A stretch of 64,000 nucleotides of DNA from Gigantopelta aegis (lineage: Eukaryota > Mollusca > Gastropoda > Neomphalida > Peltospiridae), in contig NC_054701.1 of the NCBI RefSeq assembly GCF_016097555.1, positions 62,778,543 through 62,842,542 on the forward strand, in the 5' to 3' direction. The notes beneath the pieces were generated by a model, which saw only the letters and a program-made list of their open reading frames with translations, was not told the DNA's origin and searched no databases. The translations under genes were made by a program, and so were the position numbers. Each line of letters begins with the position of its first letter. Position 1 is the first letter of the stretch. This document shows positions 23,095-34,400 of this stretch, in pieces.

Positions 23095-23440
23095 ACAAAG
23101 CCGTAAATAAAGACGCCATTTTGCAAATGGCGTCCGACACGACAACCGGCGATATAACAACATTTCATGTAATAAACACTTGGCAAGTCAAGCGAAATAC
23201 GCGAAAGACATATGAAAGCTAACGAAAGCTAACGAAAATTAAGGTGAAAAACATTTCACCCAAACACAAAGCCAGTCAACACAGACGCCATTTTTGCAAA
23301 TGGCGTCCGACACGACAACCGGCAATATAACAACATTTCATGTAATTAAACGCTTGGAAGTCAAGTGAAATACGCGAAAAGAACATACGAAAGCTAATGA
23401 AAACGAAGGTGAAAAACATTTCACCCAAACACTAATACAA
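23095..23440. repeat. tandem duplication (~180 bp x 2) in the leader of the DIRS-like element
   Basis: Two copies share AAATGGCGTCCGACACGACA, ATAACAACATTTCATGTAAT and GGTGAAAAACATTTCACCC. Each also holds a small GCCATTTTGCAAATGGC-type palindrome. Confidence 0.75.
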
Positions 23441-23512
23441 AACCAAAGGTCTTATAAAAGTTGACTCCAAACAGAGCCAAGCAAAAGGACGTCCAGACCC
23501 TTTAGCGAAGAG

Positions 23513-23655
23513 AAAAAGAAGGAAGTTACAGTCATGTGACCGGAACTAGAGAGCAGTATGCAGTAGAAGAATTTAGGCCATCCCATTGGCTGTTGGGATG
23601 TTCGGACCAGACCACTTGCGTGGGGGGGAGGTGCACTTGTTTGAGGACAGGTAAT
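23513..23655. repeat. right inverted terminal repeat of the DIRS-like element
   Basis: Inverse copy of 17727-17870, from AGAAGGAAGTTACAGTCATG to GAGGACAGGTAATGT. Confidence 0.85.
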
Positions 23656-23668
23656 GTCTATAGAAATA

Positions 23669-24165
23669 GGTTTTAGTTGGCAAAGGCTTTTACATTTATT
23701 AAAAAAAAAAAATTTCAGGATATGCAACATTAGTGTCCGTTAAATACCATTATCTTACAACTCATTGTTTAAAAACGTATCCAACTCTCTTTTGCTCGTT
23801 AGATACATTAAAAAACAACTTTAACAATAAATGTTATCCAACGGCCACTCGACTACTATCCTCTATATAACAACTTGGCTTGGATAAATCCATAATATAA
23901 TCCAGACCATAATGTTTTGCTGGGCTACCACATTTTAGATACCTGATAGCCCATAGGCTACCATTAAAAATGTAAACAAAAAACATTTACCCTGCATATG
24001 GTTATTTTGAAATTCAGTCTACATACTATTAGTGAGAGAAGAAACCTGCTGCCACACATTCAACTACTACCGTACAGCAGCAAGCAATCCTTTATACACT
24101 TTCTCACAGTTGGACTGCAGAGGTTGATAACATGATCGTGCCTAGCTCATAAGATAAAAAGAAAG
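23669..24165. other. AT-rich stretch, no gene seen
   Basis: No recognisable domain or repeat apart from a scrap resembling a SINE body near 24030-24100. Confidence 0.35.
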
Positions 24166-24480
24166 AAATGTTTTATTTAACGACGCATTCAACACATTTT
24201 ATTTACGGTTATATGGCGTCAGACATATGGCTAAGGACCACACAGATATTGAGAGAGGAAACCCGCTGTCGCCACTTCATGGGTTACTCTTTTCGATTAG
24301 CAGCAAGGGATCTTTTATACGCACCATCCCAGACAGGATAATACATACCACAGCCTTTGTTACACCAGTTGTGGAGCACTGGCTGGAACGAGAAATAGCC
24401 CAATGGGTCCACCAATGGGGATCGATCCTAGACTGACCACACATCGAGCGAGCGCTTTACCACGGGGCTACGTCCCGTCC
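24166..24480 (-). mobile_element. SINE-A1 copy, full length
   Basis: From the tail (GAAATGTTTTATTTAACGAC) at the left to the head end CTACGTCCCGTCCC at the right. Well conserved. Confidence 0.88.
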
Positions 24481-24749
24481 CTTTTTTTATTTATATGATC
24501 CTGTGATGCATTACACATCAAGTGAGTGCTCAGGGCTTTAGATTGCACCAAAGTTGAGGTGATAAAGGTTGAGCCTAAAATAAGTATACCAAAATAAATG
24601 TGTCGAAATTAAAGTAGAAACATGATAACCTTAAAACATTTTCCCTCAGTTTCAATGGAATGTTAAGCTGTAATTAGATTAAAATAACGTGAAATGCATT
24701 TCTGATTATGTACAACTCTTTACTACTTATTATTAACATTAATTGCATT

Positions 24750-25128
24750 AAAGGGACATACCCTAGTTTTTAAACACTAAGGCATGGTTTTGACTATTAG
24801 AGCCATTTTTGATAAATGATATCATACTTTACTTAGATTTTATCGTTTAGATTATTCATTTCCATACATTTGGAGTGTTTTTAGATCATGCTGATGATTT
24901 TAATATCACAAAAGGCATTTCTCATATTTTTAAAAACGCACATGCGTCTGAGAAGTAACAGTTATGGAGTCGAGTTTTAGTCTATTTTTAGAGGCTATTT
25001 CACCATTTCAAAGTCACAGACTCATGTTTCAGTCAATTGTAACTTTATCCAAATGTGTTACAGGTTTGTAGATTAACTAAACTTAGTGTGCATTTTCATG
25101 GGCTGAAACTGGGGTCTGTCCCTTTAAA
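24750..25128. mobile_element. TTAA-type miniature element
   Basis: Ends AAAGGGACATACCCTAGTTT and AACTGGGGTCTGTCCCTTT are imperfect inverted repeats, with TTAA at the left and right. This fits a piggyBac-like target. It belongs to a different subfamily from 52712-53051. Confidence 0.6.
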
Positions 25129-25431
25129 AAGCCTATTGTGCTCAAATTAATCAGATCAAAAGCCCGGAGTGCCTTACCACTGAGCCATATCCCAGCCCAT
25201 GTAAATGTAGACACAGCGTACTGAATTTACAAAGCCTGTAACTACATACATTTACATTTCAGAAACACAGGCTTCGTAAATTCAGTCCAATGTGTTTAAT
25301 TGTCCTTAGTGTTATAGAAACTTTGTTTTGCTGTGTTTTCTAGCCAGTCCTCTGACCGCTAGCGGTGTGTGTTAGGTCCAGCTAAAACTGCAGTGTGTGA
25401 GAGATTGTCTTGCTCCTGATCTTCACTCATA

Positions 25432-25461
25432 TCATTGGAACGAGTCGTACACTACAGTTTG
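25432..25461 (-). CDS. SVOP-like exon 13, tentative last coding exon
   Basis: After a pyrimidine-rich tract and acceptor TTTTCAG, the in-phase sequence reads QTVVYDSFQ and stops. This gives a C-terminus of [14 protein letters not shown], a normal place for the family to end. The call rests only on acceptor quality, phase and position. Nine codons are too few for homology. Confidence 0.4.
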   Translation of the reverse strand, partial: QTVVYDSFQ

Positions 25462-28400
25462 CTGAAAAGTAAAACAATATCATCACATTAAGGAAGGAAG
25501 GAATGTTTTATTTAACACATTTTAATTATGGTTATATGGTGTCAAAAATATGGTTACGGACCACACAGATAATGAGAGGAGAAACCTGTTTCCGCCATTC
25601 AATTAGCTACTATTTCTGATTAACAGCAAGGGATTTTTATATTCAGCATTCCATAAATTGCCTTTTGTTACACCAGTTGTGGAGCACTGGCTGGAATGAG
25701 AAATAGCCCATTGATAGATCGATCACGCATCAGTTGAGCGCTTTACCACTGGGCTATGTGACATAATGTCCCGCTCTTGCAAACACAGGCTGCATTGTAG
25801 CCCGTATCTTTAACCAGCCTCTAGTAAACATGTGTAGAGAATATACTATTACCCATATGATTAAAAATATCTTGGTATTGGTACATATCAAAGTGATACG
25901 TCCCACTATAACGTCAATTGGGACGTAACACTCTGTGACGTCATTGATTGGAGCGCAACACCAAATGAGGTGAGTGATATAAATTAAGATCAATTATGGG
26001 TAATAAATAGGATAATAAACTCACTACCATTTCGTATCAGGTTTGTGTCCCTCGTGAAATAATTTTTATTGTTACTCGCTAAAGCTCGTGACAACTGAAC
26101 ATTATTTCACTTGGGACATAAACATGATACGAAATGGAAGCTTGATAAATATCCTATAAATATCAAATTCTGTGAGCAGAATTTTTATCTTGATGAACAT
26201 TTGTATAAATTCCACATAAAAATAGAACATTTGTTTTATTTCAGAAACAATTTTCATTTTCACTTTCCATCAAGCCAAACTAAATTACACCTGACAAAAA
26301 CACTTTTAGTGAAGACTGGTACGGGGTATAATAGGTAAACATTTATTTAGTGAATTAAGACTGCTCAAGAACTTGTAAATTATCGCATGCATTAAACCAT
26401 TTTACAATAATCAGAAGTAGTACATGCAACCAACAGCCAGTGATGAACAAACTGATGAGCTGTAATTGTTCTTAGTTAAATAAAGAAGTGAAATTAATGA
26501 AACTGGGTGTCACTGAAACATGCACATTATCTTCTTTCTTTGGGGCCGGGATGTAGCGTTTGCTTGATGCGCGGTCAGTCTAGGATCGATCCCCATCGGT
26601 GGACCCATTGGGCTATTTTTCGTTCCAGCCAGTGCTTCACAACTGGTGTAACAAAGGCCGTGGTATGTACTATCCTGTCTGTGGGATGGTGCATATAAAA
26701 GATCCCTTGCTGCTAATCAAAAAAGAGTAGCCCATGAAGTGGCGACAGCAGGTTTCCTCTCTTAATATCTGTGTGGTCCTTAACCATATGTCTGACGCCA
26801 TATAACCGTACATAAAATGTGTTAAGTGCGTCGTTAAACAAAACATTTTCTTCCTTCCTTTGTTTGAAAATGGTTAATCTATGGAGTGTTGATTGTATGG
26901 TAACACCTGGTCCAGAAACCTTAATGACATGACATGAATTACTCCTAATTATTATCTCTTTCTTAATATGTGGAGAGTGCCCCGGAAGTTCATTGTACCA
27001 AGTTTCAAAACAATCCAATGAAAACTCTAGAAAATAAACTTCAAAGGGAAAGTTGGCAGATGGATGATGGAGGGACATTGGTATTAGAAAAGCTCTGCTG
27101 ATGAATGTCATAGTGGAGCTAATAAAAACGAAGTAACATGGAAGGAAAGAAGGAAGGAAATGTTTTATTTAACAATATACTCAACACATTTTATTTACGG
27201 TTATATGGCGTCAGATAACATGGAAGGAAGGAAATGTTTTTATTTAACAACACACTCAACACATTTGTATTTACAGTTATATGGCATCGGACATATGGTT
27301 AAGGACCACACAGATATTGAGAGAGGAAATCCACCGTTGCCACTTCATGGACTACCTTTTTCGATTAGCAGCAAGGGATCTTTTATATGCACCATCCCAC
27401 AGACAGGATAGTATTTACCACAGCATTTGTTACAGAAGTTGTGAAGCACTGGCTGGAATGAGAAATAGCCCAATGGGTACCCTGATGGGGATCAATCCTA
27501 GACCGACTCCGCATCAAGCGAATGCTTTACCACTAGGCTACGTCCCGCCCCGAAGTAACATGGATATGAAAAAAAACTAAACATACTGGCATAGGTCTTC
27601 CTTTTGTTTCTATAGGCAGAAAGAAAGCAACAGCTGCACACGACAGACAAATCAAACCGTACACCCAGGTGGCGGCCGTCACTGATGCTGCTAACACAAC
27701 CTGGAAAACAAATATTGTACATGAGGTTATTCATGAATATGTGCTTTAGTGACTTTGTAGCAGGCTTTTCATTCCAAGAAGTGCAATAGATAAATGAACC
27801 CCCAAGAAGCTTCTATCCTACAACCCAAGCATCCTAGGCAAGTACTTTACCAACTGAGCTAAATCCTGCTTCTTAACCTTGACCTTGGCTCAAACTCAGA
27901 TTCATAAGCCTGAGGACTGACTATAAATGATGAACATCAACCGTAAGATGGTTCTATCCTACAACCCAAGCATCCTAGGCAAGTACTTTACCAACTGAGC
28001 TAAATCCTGCTTCTTAACCTTGACCTTGGCTCAAACTCAGATTCATAAGCCTGAGGACTGACTATAAATGATGAACATCAACCGTAAGATGGTTCTATCC
28101 TACAACCCAAACATCCTAGGCAAGTACTTTACCAACTGAGCTAAATCCTGCTTCTTAACCTTGACCTTGGCTCAAACTCAGATTCATAAGCCTGAGGACT
28201 ATAAATGATGAACATCAACCGTAAGATGGTTCTATCCTACAACCCAAGCATCCTAGGCAAGTACTTTACCAACTGAGCTAAATCCTGATTCTTAACCTTG
28301 ACCTTGGCTCAAACTCAGATTCATAAGCCTGAGGACTATAAATGATGAACATCAACCGTAAGATGGTTCTATCCTACAACCCAAGCATCCTAGGCAAGTA

Positions 28401-31400
28401 CTTTACCAACTGAGCTAAATCCTGATTCTTAACCTTGACCTTGGCTCAAACTCAGATTCATGGTCCTCAGAAGTATAAATGATTAACAGAAACAGACATA
28501 AGGCTGGTAGGTACTAGGATCGCATCCCAGTACCAGCCCACACCCAGAACAAGTTTAATGACTCAATGGGTATGTGAAAGGCCTCTACACCAACTTCTCT
28601 CTCAGTAACCACTAACTAACTGCCCTGGACAGACAGCCCAGATAGCTGAGGTGTGTGCCCCAGAAAATAGGTATGAATGAAATGAAACTAACCTGGGCTA
28701 CGAATGGTGTAATCATAGCTCCCACACGAGCCCATGCAGACGCCATGCCCATGCCAACAGTACGCACAGAGGTAGGGTACACCTGCAACATACAAACAAC
28801 AACACTGTAAGTACATCAAAATATTCAGAGGTAGGGTACACCTGCAACATATAAACAACAACACTATAAGTACATCAGATCAAAATATTCTCACCTAATA
28901 AGAATTTTAAACTAGGCCACGACATCATGAGTATTTTGTAAACAAAATTTTCCATTTTCATTATCGATTTTTTTTTTTACTGTAGCATTATGTATTGTGA
29001 AAAATTATGAATTGAAATAACTATTCAATGTATCCTGTCTGAGGAATGGTGCATATAAAAATGTAGCTGGTTTCCTCTCTAAAACTATATTAAAATTACC
29101 AAAATTACCAAATGTTTGACATCCAATAGTCGATGATTAATAAATCAATGTACTCTAGTGGTGTGGTTAAGCAAAAAGAAAAAGAAAAAGTATCAATGTA
29201 GTTTCTTGTGTTTTTCACATGCCATTACAAGAGATGTTCTGATCCAGTTCATGGTGCATCAATTTCTCTCTTGAGCCATTTATATAATACCCAAATTAAC
29301 AGATTACAAATTTCATATTTAAGTACAGAATAGTTTGTTTTGTTTAACAACATCACTAGAATACATTGATTAATTATCTATCAGCTATTGGATGTCAAAC
29401 AATTAGTAATTCTCACATATAGTCATCAGAGGAAACCCTTTACCTTTTTCCATTAGCAGCAAGGGATCATTTATATGCACTTCCCTACAGACAGGAAAAA
29501 AATATATGAAAGAAATGTTTTATTTAACGATGCATTCAACACATTTTATTTACGGTTATATGGCGTCAGACATATGGTTAAGGACCACACAGATTTTGAG
29601 AGGAAACCCGCTGTCGCCACTTCATGGGCTACTCTTTCTGATTAGCAGCAAGGGATCTTTTATTTGCGCTTCCCACAGACAGGATAGCACAAACCATGGC
29701 CTTTGTTGAACCAGTTATGGATCACTGGTCGGTGCAAGTGGTTTACACCTACCCATTGAGCCTTGCGGAGCACTCACTCAGGGTTTGGAGTCGATATCTG
29801 GATTAAAAATCCCATGCCTCAACTGGGATCCGAACCCAGTACCTACCAGCCTGTAGACCGATGGCCTAACCATGACGCCACCGAGGCCAATCTACAGACA
29901 GGAATGCAGAAACCACGGCCTTTAACCAGTCGTGATGCAGTGGTTGGAACAAGAAAAAAATAGATTTCCTTTGCTTCTCAATCAATGGTCACTAGAGCAC
30001 TAACAGGGGCGGGACGTACCCCAGTGGTAAAGCGCTCGCTCGATGTGCAGTCGTTCTGGGATCGATCCCCGTCGATAGGCCCATTGGGTTATTTCTCGTT
30101 CCAGCCAGTGTACTACGTACGACTGGTATATCAAAGGCCGTGATATGTACTACCCTGTTTGTGGGGTGGTATATATAAAAGATCTCTTGCTGCTAATCAA
30201 AAAGAGTAGCCTATGAAGTGGCGATAGCAGGTTTCCTCTCTCAATATCTGTGTGGTCCTTAACCATATGTCTGACGCCATATAACCGTAAATAAATGTGT
30301 TGAGTGCGTCGTTAAATAAAAAGAAAGAAAGAAATGTTTTATTTAACGACACACTCAACACATTTTATTCGTTAAATAAAACATTTCCGTAAACATTTCT
30401 GTCTGGACCACTAACACTACTCTAGATGCTCACCTCTGATGAATATATGTAAATCCAGTTGAAGGTAGCTGAAGAGAACCCTCTCACGGCGAACATGAAG
30501 GTGGTCAGAAGCCATCTTGGTACGGACAGCTGCAGCAATAAGAAGAATATACCAGTCCCAGCCAAGTTCAACGAACCTGTCAGTCTCCGACCTATGCAGT
30601 CTATAAGCAACATGTTGACAGGAAGACCTGAATGTAAACACAAGAGATCATGTTTAATTAATTCTGTGTTCGGGGTCACTCAAATCTGAAATTGGACAAA
30701 TATATATATATATATTTATATTATATATTATTATACAGACTTGTAATTAAGGTATCATATAATCATAATCCATCATCAAAATAAACTGGAATAAATATGT
30801 TTAAATAGTACTTGAATAAATATACAGATTTTTGTGTGCAAAATGCCATGTCCTTAACGCTGGAATTACTCATATAAATAAAACAAAACATTTGGAATAA
30901 AATTAAAACAATATTTTACTATGAAGTATTTTAATTCTTTTTAATAGCAGTATAGCATTGATTACATGATTCTGAATGAAAACTGAAGGCTAATTTTTTT
31001 TTAACCTACACAAACATGTGGGGGAAAAACAATGAAATGTGAAAAATCAATGCTCTATTGGTTTCTTTACAAAAAGATTTGATGTAACAAAAACACATTG
31101 GGGATCCAAAACATAATTCCTAACACATATGGCCACATGTGTTTTATGTCAGACTGGGTTCAGAACGGATGAGGTCTGAAGTGAAGCTAGTGATGTCCTA
31201 TCTGTGGGGAAGTGCTTATTAAAGGTCCCTTGCTGCTAACTACCAAACGTCCAATCTCTTACTACATTACCAGACAGGACAGCACATACCATAGCCTTTG
31301 ATATACCAGTTATAGAGTTGTTTGATCATATGACGCAAGGACTTTATCTATTTAGTTTGAACTCACTCCAACTTTTGGAGTAAAGACAGTGTAATTGTTT

Positions 31401-34400
31401 TTCATTTCGGAGACTAATTTAATTTAGTCTTTCTAGCTAAAAGAAATTATTGTCAAGATAACTCAATACAAGAAAAAGCCTCACTGAAATGTGTGTACAC
31501 CACTAATATTGTAATCTGAACAAGATAATCAAAATCATATTGCTACACAAGAAAGAGTCAAAGGGATATTACATATTTATACTTATTTTCGTGCTTCTGT
31601 GCAATTAAGGTTCAAGCAGGCTGTCCTGGAAACATACCTCAGTTATCTGGGCTGTCTGTCCAGGACAGTGGCTTAGTGGTTAGTTGTTAGTGGTTAATGT
31701 GAGAGAAATCGGTATATAGTGACTGTAAACACTGAATTGTTAAACTTGCTCTGTGTGGGAGCCAGTACCGGGATATGAACCCAGTACTTACCAGTGTTAC
31801 GTCAAATGGCTTAATCACTACACCACAGCGACCAGTTAAATTGTGACTGCTTTCATGAATCACTGTTAAGTGTTTCACCTATAGGAAAACTGCCATTTCT
31901 TAGTACAAAACAGTTTTAGTGTTTCACCTATAGGAAGACTGCCATTTCTTAGTACAAAACAGTTTTAGTGTTTCACCTATAGGAAGACTGCCATTTCTTA
32001 GTACAAAACAGTTTTTGTGTTTCACCTATAGGAAGACTGCCATTTCTTAGTACAAAACAGTTTAGTGTTTCACCTATAGAAAGACTGCCACTTCTCAGGA
32101 AACCTGTTAAGTGTATCACCTATAGAAAGACTGCCACTTCTCAGGAAACCTGTTACGTGTTTCACCTATAAGAAGACTGCCACTTCTCAGGTCAAAACAG
32201 TTTTAAAGTGTTTCACCTATAGAAAGACTGCCACTTCTCAGGTCAAAACAGTTTTAAAGTGTTTCACCTATAGGAAGACTGCCACTTCTCAGGTCAAAAC
32301 AGTTTTAAAGTGTTTCACCTATAGGAAGACTGCCACTTCTCAGTTTAAAGTGTTTCACCTATAGGAAGACTGCCACTTCTCGGGAAACCTGTTAAGTGTT
32401 TCACCTATAGAAAGACTGCCACTTCTCAGGAAACCTGTTACGTGTTTCACCTATAAGAAGACTGCCACTTCTCAGGTCAAAACAGTTTTAAAGTGTTTCA
32501 CCTATAGGAAGACTGCCACTTCTCAGGTCAAAACAGTTTTAAAGTGTTTCACCTATAGAAAGACTGCCACTTCTCAGGTCAAAACAGTTTTAAAGTGTTT
32601 CACCTATAGGAAGACTGCCACTTCTCAGTTTAAAGTGTTTCATCTATAGGAAGACTGCCACTTCTCGGGAAACCTGTTACATGTTTCACCTATAGGAAGA
32701 CTGCCATTTCTCAGGAAACCTGTTAAGTGTTTCACCTATAGAAAGACTGCTACTTCTCAGGTCAAAACAGTTTTAAGGTGTTTCACCTACTGGAAGACTG
32801 CCACTTCTCAGGTCAAAACAGTTTTAAGGTGTTTCACCTACTGGAAGACTGCCACTTCTCAGGTCAAAACAGTTAAGAGTTTTACCTACTAGAAGACTGC
32901 CACTTCTCAGGTCAAAACAGTTAAGAGGTTTACCTACTGGAAGACTGCCACTTCTCAGGTCAAAACAGTTTTATCACTTTGCCCACAGGAGAACTGCGTC
33001 TCCCAAGACTGGTTAAACAAAGATTACATAATTTACTGCAAATTATTACTAATAATTAATACTCACATATGAATTCTCCAAGAGTTGATATTATCATAGT
33101 TTTATAGTCTTCGGAGGTTAAGTAATTGCACTTACAAGAATGGCTATCTGAAATAATCAAAGGAAATAAAATATTTAAACAAAGATGAATGAATGAATGA
33201 ATGAATGAATGAATGAATGTTTAACGACACCCCAGCACGAAACATACATCGGCTATTGGGTGTCAAGCTATGGTAATGCAAATAAATAAAGTGATGATCA
33301 ACATCAATATAAAAATTCAAGGTTTAAACAAAAACAGTGTAAAGAACAGTGTAAAGAACTGTGCAAAAACACAAATATCACAGAATTTTACGGATACTGA
33401 ATTTTACTCAAAACTTCAATTTTGTGCTGTATTGGCCATTCTCAAAGAGAATGTTACACCCCTGCACCACGGTGAGGTTACAGCACGCACAGGGGTAAAC
33501 AAAGATGAAACATTTGTGGTTTTGCATAACAATTTGCACCACATTCTAACAATTTACAAGCCATGAGATAAAGCATATTGTACTCCCGACAGACATATGC
33601 ATGTATATAGCTTGTGTCACAGAACTTAAGAAAGAAAAAGATGATTGTGAACAACCAAAGACAAATTAAAAAGAAGGGGACAAAATACTGATATTAATAA
33701 TGAGCATATTATTGGGACATTCCTGAGTTTGCTGCATTATAAGATATTTCCGAAAAATAAAATATTTCTACGATTAAACTTACATATCAAATATATTTTC
33801 TTGTTTAGAATATCAGTCTGTATATTCAATGTATTTCTGGTTGTCTTAATATTTGTAAGAAGCCCAAACTGGATTTTGTCTTCAAATCATTTCATATGTA
33901 TGAAAATATATATATTAGGAAATAAAATGAAATGTAACTTAGTACAAATATAAGAATGATCAGAAACACATTTAATATACAGCCACTAATATTTTATGCA
34001 GAAAAATATATTTGATATGTAACTACAATCATTAAAAAGTCTCTGTTAGTCGACAACATCTTAAAAATTGCAGCAAACTCAGGAATGTCCCTTTAAGAAG
34101 AAGAAAACAACTGATAATGAATTCAAACAATGGGTGGGCCAAAGTTATAATATTTTTAGCATCCCGTTCTTTCAAAAATAAACAGATGGATAACTTATAC
34201 TTTATTTCAATTAGATGCACTATTCACAGGGATACATTGTATTAATATAAGAATTATAAATTAAACTATTTCTGTTCTACAAAACTCACAACCAACCTCT
34301 CAAGACCGGACCTTCTCTAAAGTGGAATTCTCTCAAAACCGGACATTTTCTATGGTCCCATGATTTTTTGCATCTTTTGACGCTGAAGTTTACCTTTATA

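Larger units (their letters stand above)
17690..23668 (-). mobile_element. DIRS-like tyrosine-recombinase retroelement, fossil
   Basis: About 6 kb, GC-richer than its surroundings, with its genes on the minus strand. Inverted terminal repeats of at least 140 bp appear identical at the two ends. An internal region near 17930-18005 is complementary to the outer edges, the inverted-end plus internal-complementary layout known for DIRS. Recognised parts, in element order, are a gag-like region, an RNase H domain with the C-terminal block typical of DIRS pol, and a tyrosine recombinase. I do not recognise a reverse transcriptase domain. It looks broken in several places. Matching ends suggest a fairly recent insertion. 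Confidence 0.85.
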
